Shown here piece after piece: positions 17,939 to 25,402 of a stretch of 64,000 nucleotides of DNA. The translations under genes were made by a program, and so were the position numbers. The notes beneath the pieces were generated by a model. The model did no database searches. It was given only the letters and a program-made list of their open reading frames with translations, and was not told where the DNA came from. The DNA comes from Lentisphaerota bacterium (lineage in GTDB: Bacteria > Verrucomicrobiota > Lentisphaeria > Victivallales > UBA1829), in assembly GCA_015061915.1 (NCBI GenBank), contig SUVR01000008.1, positions 1 to 64,000 on the forward strand, given 5' to 3'. Positions within the stretch are counted from its first letter, which is position 1. Every line of letters starts with the position of its first letter.

Positions 17939-18504
17939 TATTCTTCCTCCTTGAGCTTGCGGATAATGGGTTTGAGTTTCTGCATGGCCCGACTCTTTGC
18001 CACGTACACCATATTGACTTTGATGTTCAGGAAAGCCGCCACCTGTTCCGCCGGTTGATTTTTCAGTGCGTAAAGCTCGAACGCCTGATAAGTGACCAGT
18101 TCGATCTGAGTCCGCAGGACCGCCAACGCCTGATTGAGAATGTGCAAATGCCATTCTGCATCCCAGTTCTGGGAGCGGGTGTCCGGATCGGGCAGTTCGG
18201 TGCTTTCATCCAGCGGATCGGTCTGCTTCCGTTTCCGGAGAATATCAATGGCATTGCGTGAGATCACGCGGCGCAGATAATCCCGGAAACGCCCTTTGGT
18301 GGAATCGTACTTGAACTTGGCGCCCATCTTGAAAAAGTCAATGACCACGGTCTGGCAGAGATCTTCCAGTTCGCTGCCGGTCAGGTGGAAATCCCGTCCG
18401 CGCAGAATGATAAGAGTCCGGTAGGTTTCGTAAAACTCCGCCCACGAGACTTCATCTCCGCGCTGGATCGCCTCAAGAAGTGATTTTTTTGTTGTGTACC
18501 CCAT
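17938..18504 (-). CDS. ECF-type RNA polymerase sigma factor
   Basis: A 188-residue sigma-70 family protein with regions 2 and 4 only. Region 2 covers about residues 28-95 (ELEDLCQTVVIDFF, then the GRFRDYLRRVISRNAIDILRKR segment in two parts). Region 4 covers about 125-180, with the helix-turn-helix around QPAEQVAAFLNIK and KSRAMQKLK. Sigma genes next to Ser/Thr kinases are a hallmark of Planctomycetes and relatives. It heads an operon with a ZAS-like protein and a transmembrane kinase. Its own promoter is of the housekeeping type, and I see no second copy that would indicate autoregulation. Confidence 0.85.
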   Translation of the reverse strand: MGYTTKKSLLEAIQRGDEVSWAEFYETYRTLIILRGRDFHLTGSELEDLCQTVVIDFFKMGAKFKYDSTKGRFRDYLRRVISRNAIDILRKRKQTDPLDESTELPDPDTRSQNWDAEWHLHILNQALAVLRTQIELVTYQAFELYALKNQPAEQVAAFLNIKVNMVYVAKSRAMQKLKPIIRKLKEEE

Positions 18505-18513
18505 AATACAAAT

Positions 18514-18541
18514 AATATATAGCCTTTCCCGCTGTTTTCAA
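18514..18541 (-). promoter_or_regulatory. Promoter of the sigma-ZAS-kinase operon
   Basis: On the minus strand TTGAAA (18536-18541), 16 bp, TATATT (18514-18519), just ahead of the sigma start codon. The transcript would have a very short leader. Confidence 0.65.
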
Positions 18542-18619
18542 TTGTTTTTTATGACAATGCGGGAAAAAGCGTTAAATCTTGCAGGGGTTCGGAAAAAAAG
18601 AAGGAATTTTCGTTATGCT

Positions 18620-18733
18620 TTATTTCAGCTTTCTGCTGATCCGGGCGGTCAGTTTTTCTGCGGATAAGCCGATCCGGGGATTGCCCTGTGTGTAGAGGTC
18701 CATGGCGAACTGCAGTTCATCCGCTGTGGGCAT
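18620..18733 (-). pseudogene. Remnant of the C-terminus of a kinase-fold gene
   Basis: The 37 codons from the ATG at 18733 read as a tail with LYTQGNPRIGLSAEKL, which matches the last 35 residues of the kinase-fold protein ending at 20053 (LYVQGNPRIGLTAEIL). The DNA shares a 23-base identical block in the same orientation. No kinase domain precedes it; the zinc-ribbon gene ends eight bases upstream. I read it as a broken second copy rather than a working gene. Confidence 0.65.
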
Positions 18734-18740
18734 ATTGCTG

Positions 18741-19676
18741 TTAACTGCTTTTCCATGCAGAAATAAACGCATAAATGAAGTAAAAAATGACAAGAAGGAA
18801 CAGACATCCGATGCACCCTTGTATAGGATCCGGTTTGTTATTTTTTTGTTCGGTAGAGTCATTCTGCAACTTTTTTACTTTGTAGGGTACGATTTTTCTG
18901 TTTTCTATATCGTTGTGTAAATTGTTGTGCTTTATAATATTAAGAAAAGAAGAGAGCTTTTCAAACTCAGGGAGATCAAGATCGTTAAGCGAAAGTGTTG
19001 GATATGTCATATCATTGAGCGAGATATTTAAATGATACTTGTACTTAAAGTTACTTTGCGATGTCAGGTTTACTTTCCGTTTCCCAGCCATTCCTATATT
19101 GGATCCCGTCTGACCTGCGAGAAGCCCTCCGAGCATCGTTTCAGATCCTTTCCCTTCGAGATTCCCTTTCAGGGTCGTAGTAGAACTTGTTTGCTCCTGT
19201 GTAACATCCCAGTTTATAACAAATTCATAAGGTATGAGAAGCAGTGTGCCGGATGACTTCTGATGCATCGCAATCTGTCTGTTTTTGTTATCAATATACA
19301 ACTCATTGCGAAAAACATAGCTTTTGATAAAACCGAGTTCTTTCAATAGCTTATCTTTTGTTTGGATCTTACCCTGACAGATAATTATTTGCTGGCACTT
19401 TGAACATTTGATCTTCTTACCCAGTAATGCTTTTTTGGCAACAAACTCATATTTGCAGTAATAACATTGACATTGAATTTTTGATGTGTTTTTTTCACTT
19501 GTTGCGATTGGAACGGTGAAGTTTTCTGCTGTTTTATCCGTGTTCAAAGGATATTTTTCTTTTTCGTTCAAAAACAACGGTTTGCCGCAGGATGGGCATA
19601 TTGCTTCTTCTCCAAGCCCGGTATCGATTATAAGTTTCTGCTGACAATGTGGGCAATGGCAATGTTTTTTTCTCAT
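18741..19676 (-). CDS. Double zinc-ribbon membrane protein
   Basis: A 311-residue protein with two N-terminal ribbons. The first has CPHC and CPSCG pairs (residues 8-32). The second has CYYC and CSKC (about 71-97), with ALLGKKI between them as in the other ribbon proteins. A middle domain of about 150 residues has a GGLLAG glycine-rich stretch, and a single membrane helix lies near the C-terminus (about 288-307). Base composition is more AT-rich than the neighbours, which may mark acquired DNA. AAAGGA precedes the ATG at 19676. Function unknown; a membrane-tethered partner in the signalling island is possible. Confidence 0.65.
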   Translation of the reverse strand: MRKKHCHCPHCQQKLIIDTGLGEEAICPSCGKPLFLNEKEKYPLNTDKTAENFTVPIATSEKNTSKIQCQCYYCKYEFVAKKALLGKKIKCSKCQQIIICQGKIQTKDKLLKELGFIKSYVFRNELYIDNKNRQIAMHQKSSGTLLLIPYEFVINWDVTQEQTSSTTTLKGNLEGKGSETMLGGLLAGQTGSNIGMAGKRKVNLTSQSNFKYKYHLNISLNDMTYPTLSLNDLDLPEFEKLSSFLNIIKHNNLHNDIENRKIVPYKVKKLQNDSTEQKNNKPDPIQGCIGCLFLLVIFYFIYAFISAWKSS

Positions 19677-19734
19677 TTTTGGTTTGTCCTTTTCTTTTTT
19701 TGCTTTGTTTTTGTGTGCCCCTCACCTGTAGATA

Positions 19735-19895
19735 AAGAAAAAAGGCACAATCCTGAATTGTGCCCTGCTCACGCTTACGACGGCGTACAAACGAATACAA
19801 ATCAAGATGTGCCATACGAAAAGTATGCAACACCTGATTATAAAATTCGTTTGTATTTCGTCTTGTTTCAGAGGTCGTAATTCGAGCAGGACGTT
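19735..19895 (-). ncRNA. Structured small RNA candidate (possibly 6S-like)
   Basis: The minus strand folds into a rod: CCTGCTC/GAGCAGG (19884-19890 with 19764-19770), then TTACGAC/GTCGTAA, a large lopsided bulge, ACAAACGAAT/ATTCGTTTGT, and a long imperfect tip closed by ATAC/GTAT. An 8-bp hairpin with six T follows directly (19738-19764), a good intrinsic terminator. A promoter lies at 19980-20007. The region has no credible coding frame. A terminal stem, a big internal bubble and an apical stem recall 6S RNA, but I cannot confirm the family. The 5' end may lie up to about 19973. Confidence 0.6.
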
Positions 19896-19979
19896 TACAA
19901 TCAATGAGAATTATTTATTTTCTATTTCGCTTTTTAATGTATGGATTTGGATTTCCTTTCTTTGTTCAAGATTGCGACT

Positions 19980-20007
19980 AATATATCACATTGCATAAAA
20001 AATACAA
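19980..20007 (-). promoter_or_regulatory. Promoter of the small RNA candidate
   Basis: On the minus strand TTGTAT (20002-20007), 16 bp, TATATT (19980-19985). It lies after the stop of the kinase-fold gene and before the RNA, so it makes the RNA an independent transcription unit. Confidence 0.65.
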
Positions 20008-20052
20008 ATAAAGTCGCACGTAAAAACAGCAGAACTAAAGAAAATTATTAAA

Positions 20053-20838
20053 TCAGATTTTCTGTCTGATTTTCTTTATCAGTATTTCGGCGGTCAAGCC
20101 GATCCGGGGATTGCCCTGAACATAGAGATCCGCAGCAAGCTGCAGTTCCTCCGGTGTAGGGGCAAAGCATTGGAAGAATTTGATCAGATCATTCAGAAAC
20201 AAATGCCGGAGAAAGATCGTCGGGAGGAAATAAAAATAACAGGATGCAAGATCCAGCCAGAGACAGTCCAGAGAGCCGTCTGCCTGCCGTTTCATCAGAA
20301 TATTGTACGGACGGAATGCCCGGTGATAACAGCCTGCTTTGTGAAGTTTTGCGATCAAAGGCATATTGAACGCCAGAAAATCTTTTCGAGTCTGCGAGTC
20401 TGCGGTCGTAAGGGCGCTTCCATCCACATAATCTTCTGCAAAACGGGTTATGATCCATGTGGTCCGTTTGGTCAACCCGTTTTTGATTTCACCGCCGGCA
20501 AGAAGTTGGACCAAAGGAATGTTGAAAGCGTTACGGAAGATCCGGAAGTTGACCATTTCCCGCAGTCCGGGAGTGTGAAAAAACAGATAACGGAACTTGC
20601 TTCTTGTTCTGCCGGTCTTATACGCCACCATCCTGCCATCCGGCAACTGCAGCCGGTAGACTTTTTTTCGTCTGGTGGACCAGATGACTTCACCGAATTT
20701 TTCCGGATCGCTCCGGAGTTCATCCAGGATTTTCAGCATGGAGGGATCGGACCACGCCCAGGAGCGGAATTTTTTGTGGCTGAACTCGCATTTTGTATCG
20801 ACCACAGCCTTGATGACTTCCAGCATAGAATGCCTCAT
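20053..20838 (-). CDS. LPS-kinase-fold protein, probable pseudokinase
   Basis: A 261-residue protein of the Kdo/WaaP (InaA) kinase superfamily. The N-lobe has VAYKTGR with K74. The catalytic loop reads YHRAFRPYNIL, so the usual Asp after HR or HG is Ala174, while the metal-binding Asp survives as D196 in LWLDLAS. This argues for lost or changed phosphotransfer. The family phosphorylates heptose or Kdo in lipid A cores, but members also have other targets. Its start overlaps the panE stop by four bases. The C-terminal 35 residues recur as the broken copy at 18620-18733. Confidence 0.68.
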   Translation of the reverse strand: MRHSMLEVIKAVVDTKCEFSHKKFRSWAWSDPSMLKILDELRSDPEKFGEVIWSTRRKKVYRLQLPDGRMVAYKTGRTRSKFRYLFFHTPGLREMVNFRIFRNAFNIPLVQLLAGGEIKNGLTKRTTWIITRFAEDYVDGSALTTADSQTRKDFLAFNMPLIAKLHKAGCYHRAFRPYNILMKRQADGSLDCLWLDLASCYFYFLPTIFLRHLFLNDLIKFFQCFAPTPEELQLAADLYVQGNPRIGLTAEILIKKIRQKI

Positions 20839-21767
20839 TTCTTCCGGGTGATCAGTTTCATCAGTGCGTAGACAGTCTCCAGCATCGGGGCAGGGACGCC
20901 GTTTTTTCGGGCGATCTTCACGGGAGAGCCCACGATTGATTCCACTTCCAGCGGACGTTTTGCGTTAAAATCCTGCAGCATACTTGGTTTGTACGCAGCG
21001 AAAGCCCGTGTGTATTCGATCATATCCGTTACTGCCTGTTCCGGCAGATGGATACCCTCGGATTCCGCAATGGCACAAAGTTCCAGCATCAGTCTGCGGA
21101 TCAGATTTTCTGCATTATCCGTGGAGAGCATCACTGCCGAGTCTGCATCGCCGCCCAGCACGGAAACTGGATTGAAGGAAGCATTCCAGAGCAGTTTGCG
21201 CCAGCGCTCCTCCTGCACATTTGACACGATTTTTGTAGGAATGTTTGCCGCATTGAAGGCATCTGCCAGCCATTGCAGTTTTTCTGTCTGCGGGACAGAG
21301 GCAGGATACTCGCCGAAGAAAAGTTTGCCTCCATCGGTATGGAGGACCGTCCCCGGCTCCGGGCGGGATGCGCCCAGATAGGCAGCTGTGCTGATGATCT
21401 CATTTTCCGGAAATGCCGCACGGAACGGTTCTTCGTTGCCAAGTCCGTTCTGGATGATGACGATCGTTGTGTTTTTGCCGACCGCATCAGCGCAGAGAGC
21501 AGGTTGGTCCAGCCCGTCTGTTACTTTGAGGCAGACAAAAAGGTAATCTGGCTCAAAGTCCGGCTTCACGCCCGCTTTGAGGATGCGGGGACGGAAAAAA
21601 AAGTCGCCAAGCTGTTTGGAACGGAGCTGATAGCCGCCGCGGGCTTTTGCTGTTTCGTAGTCCGAGCGTGCAGCGACAGCGATCTCTGCTTTATCTGCGA
21701 GTCGTGAGGTGTAGAACAGTCCCAGTGCGCCGGGTCCGATCAACAGGATTTTCGGGCGATCTGTCAT
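20835..21767 (-). CDS. panE: 2-dehydropantoate 2-reductase
   Basis: A 310-residue ketopantoate reductase, which makes pantoate for coenzyme A with NADPH. The N-terminal GPGALGLFYTSRL is the dinucleotide loop, LFVCLKVTD and IIQNGLGNEE follow in the usual order, and the C-terminal domain holds the lysine of ERWRKLLWNASFNPV (normally the catalytic Lys) and the SMLQDFNAKRPLEVE motif. The ATG at 21767 follows GGGAG; an in-frame ATG 18 codons earlier overlaps yggS and is less likely. It is the fifth gene of a six-gene operon. Confidence 0.88.
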   Translation of the reverse strand: MTDRPKILLIGPGALGLFYTSRLADKAEIAVAARSDYETAKARGGYQLRSKQLGDFFFRPRILKAGVKPDFEPDYLFVCLKVTDGLDQPALCADAVGKNTTIVIIQNGLGNEEPFRAAFPENEIISTAAYLGASRPEPGTVLHTDGGKLFFGEYPASVPQTEKLQWLADAFNAANIPTKIVSNVQEERWRKLLWNASFNPVSVLGGDADSAVMLSTDNAENLIRRLMLELCAIAESEGIHLPEQAVTDMIEYTRAFAAYKPSMLQDFNAKRPLEVESIVGSPVKIARKNGVPAPMLETVYALMKLITRKK

Positions 21768-21783
21768 CGTGCTGCGCTCCCGT

Positions 21784-22467
21784 TCAGCGTCTTCCGAAAA
21801 TGGCAGTGCCGATCCGGACAATGGTGGCGCCTTCCAGGATCGCTTCCCGGAAATCGCCGCTCATCCCCATCGAAAGTTCCGGCAGAGCCAACCCCAGTTC
21901 CCGCTCCATGCGGTTCCGCAGTTCCCGGACACCGGAGAAGGTCTCCCGGAGGCGTGCTTCCGTTGCATCGAATTCCGCCATTGTCATGAGCCCGTTCAAC
22001 TGCAGATTTTTGCAGCTTGCCGCTTTTTCCGCCAGACGCAGTGCTTCATCCGTTCCCCGGATCCCGGACTTGCTTTCTTCTCCGGTCCAGTTGACTTCCA
22101 GAAGAATTTTGAGCGTGCGGTTTCCCGCTTCCGCACCGGTCTGCAATTTGTTCAGCAGTTTTTCCGAATCTACGGAGTGGACCCAATGCGCCAACTCCGC
22201 CGCCTTTGCCGCCTTGTTGCTTTGCAGATGTCCGATAATATGCCACTGGATGTCATCTGGCAGCACCGGCGCTTTTTCTGCCAGTTCCTGCACCCGGTTT
22301 TCACCGAACATGAACTGTTGTGCCGTTTCCCGTGCCTCTGCAATGTCAGCGGCGGGAAATGTCTTGGAAACAGCGAGCAGACGGACCGCATCGGCAGGGC
22401 GTCCGCTTGCGAGGGAATATTCCGCGATCATTGCGCGGATCTGTGCGATATTTTCTGCGATACTCAT
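21784..22467 (-). CDS. yggS: PLP homeostasis protein YggS
   Basis: A 227-residue alanine-racemase-like barrel without the second domain. AVSKTFP carries the pyridoxal-phosphate lysine. FGENRVQE, WHIIGHLQSNK and LMTMAEF are the standard blocks, and the phosphate-binding end reads MSGDF and VRIGTAIFG. The protein buffers free PLP and affects amino-acid balance rather than catalysing a reaction. It starts four bases after cysE, itself a gene of PLP-related amino-acid metabolism. Confidence 0.93.
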   Translation of the reverse strand: MSIAENIAQIRAMIAEYSLASGRPADAVRLLAVSKTFPAADIAEARETAQQFMFGENRVQELAEKAPVLPDDIQWHIIGHLQSNKAAKAAELAHWVHSVDSEKLLNKLQTGAEAGNRTLKILLEVNWTGEESKSGIRGTDEALRLAEKAASCKNLQLNGLMTMAEFDATEARLRETFSGVRELRNRMERELGLALPELSMGMSGDFREAILEGATIVRIGTAIFGRR

Positions 22468-22471
22468 AAGA

Positions 22472-23422
22472 TCAGACCGGATTTTTACGGGATTTGTTGA
22501 TCGTCAGTTCGGGTGAGGCAATGGTGATCTTGGTGCCGGGTTCTGTGCCTTCCGTCAGCCACACATTCCCGCCGATAACGGAATTTTTGCCAATGGTGAT
22601 CGCACCGAGGATCGTTGCGCCGGCATAGATCGTAACACCGTCTTCGATGGTGGGGTGGCGTTTTGCACCCTTGATGATCATACCGCAGGCATCCTTCGGG
22701 AAGGAAAGGGCGCCCAGCGTGACACCCTGATAGATCTTGACATCGTTGCCCAGTTCGGCAGTTTCCCCGATTACAACGCCGGTACCGTGGTCAATGAAGA
22801 CGCCTTTGCCCAGTTTTGCGCCGGGATGAATGTCAATTCCCGTGATCCGGTGAGCGTATTCGGTCATCATCCGGGGGATCATCGGAACTTTGAGCTGGTA
22901 GAGTTTGTGGGCGATCCGCTGGATCGTGATCGCTTTGACACCGGGATAGCTGAGAACGATCTCATCCAGCGAGCGTGCCGCAGGGTCACCGGCGTATGCT
23001 GCCTGAATGTCCAGCTTCATGGATTCCCGGAGAGAGGGGATCGCTTCCAGCAGTTCCCGTGCGGCGGTGGCTGCTTCTGCATGGCAGTCGCAATCTTTTT
23101 TACCGCTGTTTTTGCAGTTGAAAAGAAACGCCCGGAGAAAGAGGCTGTTCAGCGTCATGTTGAGGCTGGTCACGATCTCGCCTACCGCATAACGGAGTGT
23201 TGCCGGTGAATGGGCTTCCCGTTCTGCATAGCCGGGGAAGATCAGTTCCAGCAGCCCGTTGAGCGCCTTGAGGATCTCGGATTCCCTGGGCAGGTTGCTG
23301 CGGTCGTTCCGGTTGACCGCAATATCGTCGGCATAGCTTTCAAAAATCCTGCTGATCAGGGGCTCGATAAAGGAATCGTTTTCCATATTGTGATGTTTTT
23401 TGCAATCTTGGCAATGGGACAT
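22472..23422 (-). CDS. cysE: Serine O-acetyltransferase with added cysteine clusters
   Basis: A 316-residue enzyme that makes O-acetylserine for cysteine synthesis. The left-handed beta-helix part is clear: GIDIHPGAKLGKGVFIDHGTG, then VIGETAELG, then GAKRHPTIEDGV and AGATILG. An alpha-helical N-terminal domain precedes it. Unusual are CQDC at residues 4-7 and a second cluster in the middle of the helical domain (CKNSGKKDCDCH), which could bind a metal or sense redox state. The ATG at 23422 is preceded by GGAGG and is chosen over an open frame eight codons longer. Confidence 0.88.
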   Translation of the reverse strand: MSHCQDCKKHHNMENDSFIEPLISRIFESYADDIAVNRNDRSNLPRESEILKALNGLLELIFPGYAEREAHSPATLRYAVGEIVTSLNMTLNSLFLRAFLFNCKNSGKKDCDCHAEAATAARELLEAIPSLRESMKLDIQAAYAGDPAARSLDEIVLSYPGVKAITIQRIAHKLYQLKVPMIPRMMTEYAHRITGIDIHPGAKLGKGVFIDHGTGVVIGETAELGNDVKIYQGVTLGALSFPKDACGMIIKGAKRHPTIEDGVTIYAGATILGAITIGKNSVIGGNVWLTEGTEPGTKITIASPELTINKSRKNPV

Positions 23423-23442
23423 ATTGTTTCCTCCGTGTGGGA

Positions 23443-24345
23443 TCATTCAATGTTCTGGACCTGTTCGCGGATTTTTTCCAGCTCGGTCTTCATAATGACA
23501 ATAAGAGGTGAGATCTCGGCGCAGGCGGCTTTGTTGCCCAGCGTATTGATCTCGCGGAAGGTTTCCTGTACCATAAAATCCAATTGCCGCCCCACGGCTT
23601 CCTGTTTGCCGGAAGTAAGTGCTTTATCCCAGTTCAGGAAATGACTGTGGAGCCGTGTGATTTCTTCGGTGACATCCAGTTTATCGGCATAAAGGACCAG
23701 TTCCCGCAGAAGCCGGTCATCATCCGCAGCGACAGCGGCATTGGCGGGGAGATCCAGTTCTTTGAGACGCACCAGCAGTTTTTCGTATTGTTTCTGCGGC
23801 AATGCAGATGCCAGCGGAATGATCTTTCCCAGCGTTTCCTTCAGAATCGAAAGACGCAGAGAAATATCCTTTGCCAGTTCGCCGCCTTCCGTTTCTCTGG
23901 AACGGACAAGATTGCAGACTGCTTCTTCTGTGATCTTTGCGAGGAGGCTGGCGGTACTTTCTTCGTCAAATGCTGCCGGATCTGCCTGAACCACACCGGG
24001 CAGAGCAAGGATGTCTGCCATATTGATCTTCTGTTCGGTCAAGCCACATTCATCCGCCAGTTGGCGTGCGGCAAGGACCAGTTTTTTCGCCAGTTCCGAA
24101 TTGACCGTGCAATTTGCTTTCGGTGCAAGCCCTTCCAGAGATGCCACCCGAACCAGTACAGAGCCGCGACTGACTTTTTCCCCGATGATCCGGCGCAGTT
24201 CCGTCTCCATGAAAGCAACATCATGGGGCAGGGAGAGTTTCAGTTCAAATTGTTTGCGGTTGATGGACGAGATCTCAACGGAAAAACCGATCCCCTTTGC
24301 GGGATCGGCGCCCTGAGCTCTCCCGAATCCTGTCATGCTTCTCAT
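23443..24345 (-). CDS. yicC: YicC-family endoribonuclease
   Basis: A 300-residue protein with the YicC N-terminal start MRSMTGFGRAQ and the DUF1732 C-terminal domain (ITRLHSHFLNW, GRQLDFMVQETFREINTLGNKA). YicC proteins are RNases that act on small RNAs and mRNA in E. coli. Full length. It follows the lipoprotein gene by 27 bases and precedes cysE by 20 bases in the same operon. In many bacteria yicC sits next to gmk, which is not the case here. Confidence 0.93.
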   Translation of the reverse strand: MRSMTGFGRAQGADPAKGIGFSVEISSINRKQFELKLSLPHDVAFMETELRRIIGEKVSRGSVLVRVASLEGLAPKANCTVNSELAKKLVLAARQLADECGLTEQKINMADILALPGVVQADPAAFDEESTASLLAKITEEAVCNLVRSRETEGGELAKDISLRLSILKETLGKIIPLASALPQKQYEKLLVRLKELDLPANAAVAADDDRLLRELVLYADKLDVTEEITRLHSHFLNWDKALTSGKQEAVGRQLDFMVQETFREINTLGNKAACAEISPLIVIMKTELEKIREQVQNIE

Positions 24346-24372
24346 TGGAGAGTATTTCCTTTTGCGTTACGT

Positions 24373-25287
24373 TCAGAATGCGAGATCGCCGCCGAAAATG
24401 GAACCGGTTTCTTTTCCGGAGTTACCGCGTTCCACTTTCCGTTCCCGGGGATGGACCAGACGGGCGGGATCTGCGCTGAATGTTTTTTCGATAGCGGCAA
24501 TGTCCTGCTCATTGAGCGTGTTTTTCTTCAGATCGTCAGCAGAGATATACTGCACGGTGTGGGGCTGCCATTTATTCAGAGAGCCGAATCTTGAGAAACC
24601 GGAGACCACGATCACGGAGCCTGCGTCATCTGCCTTCCACACCAGCGAGAGCTGGGTCAGGATGATTTCCTCTTCGGATTTTGCTTTTTCGTCTGCCAGA
24701 TATGCTTCCAGCGGAGTCAGATCCTCTTTTTCTGCGGCAAACTGCATTTCCACGGGAATCTTTGTGTAAAACACTTCCGGCTCGGAGAAGCGGACCCGGT
24801 TGATCTCGGTCCGGGTGATCTGAGGCAGCGTTGTGACGGCAAATGAAACTGCCGCACTTTTTGCTGTGTTGTAATCCACATCTGCCGGGATGAAGTTCTT
24901 GAGAATCACCCGGAAGGGAGACCAGAAACGGAGACCGCGTTCGCCATCGCCCACCACCACGACTTTCGCATCAAGTCCGGGCGGCGCCCATACGAAACAA
25001 TGGTGCATGATGTCCAGATCAGGATTGATCGGAAAATGAGAGGGCTTGACAAACTTTACGTGATCCATGTCGGTCTGCGGCACAACATTCCGTTCAAAGA
25101 TCAGGTCGCTGTAAAGTTCCGGCTGGGTAAAGCGGATGAAATGCCGCTGGTTTTCATCCAGCCCTTTGAGGTGTTCCAGCGCATATTCTCTTGCCTTGTC
25201 AACAGCCAGCCCGGTGTAGTCCGGAGTATGGCATCCGGCAAATGTGAGAGCCAGAGTCATGGCAACGATCAGAAACATATATCGCAT
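24373..25287 (-). CDS. Hypothetical lipoprotein
   Basis: A 304-residue protein with a short signal peptide and the lipobox LTFAGC (Cys19), so it should be lipid-anchored. The mature part is mostly soluble, with a central segment rich in beta structure and a disordered C-terminal tail. I do not recognise a family. AAAGGT precedes the ATG at 25287. It is the first gene of the six-gene operon with yicC, cysE, yggS and panE, so its promoter drives them all. Confidence 0.7.
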   Translation of the reverse strand: MRYMFLIVAMTLALTFAGCHTPDYTGLAVDKAREYALEHLKGLDENQRHFIRFTQPELYSDLIFERNVVPQTDMDHVKFVKPSHFPINPDLDIMHHCFVWAPPGLDAKVVVVGDGERGLRFWSPFRVILKNFIPADVDYNTAKSAAVSFAVTTLPQITRTEINRVRFSEPEVFYTKIPVEMQFAAEKEDLTPLEAYLADEKAKSEEEIILTQLSLVWKADDAGSVIVVSGFSRFGSLNKWQPHTVQYISADDLKKNTLNEQDIAAIEKTFSADPARLVHPRERKVERGNSGKETGSIFGGDLAF

Positions 25288-25340
25288 AAAGCGTGACCTT
25301 TCTTTCGTAAATTCGTAAAGTTCTCGTTTAATATCGGGAT

Positions 25341-25369
25341 AATATAATACGGTGTGCGCCGGAGTGCAA
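25341..25369 (-). promoter_or_regulatory. Promoter of the lipoprotein-yicC-cysE-yggS-panE operon
   Basis: On the minus strand TTGCAC (25364-25369), 17 bp, TATATT (25341-25346). The boxes and spacing are identical to those of the purB promoter. Confidence 0.65.
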
Positions 25370-25402
25370 GGGAAAAGCGCAATTTTTTATGGAAAAAAGT
25401 AT

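Larger units (their letters stand above)
19677..20052. other. AT-rich intergenic region containing the RNA candidate
   Basis: Besides the RNA, its terminator and its promoter, the stretch 19895-19975 is plain AT-rich sequence that would form the 5' part of the transcript. The 60 bases before the gene start at 19676 hold only a ribosome site, so the zinc-ribbon gene must use read-through of the RNA terminator or a promoter inside the RNA region that I cannot identify. Confidence 0.5.
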
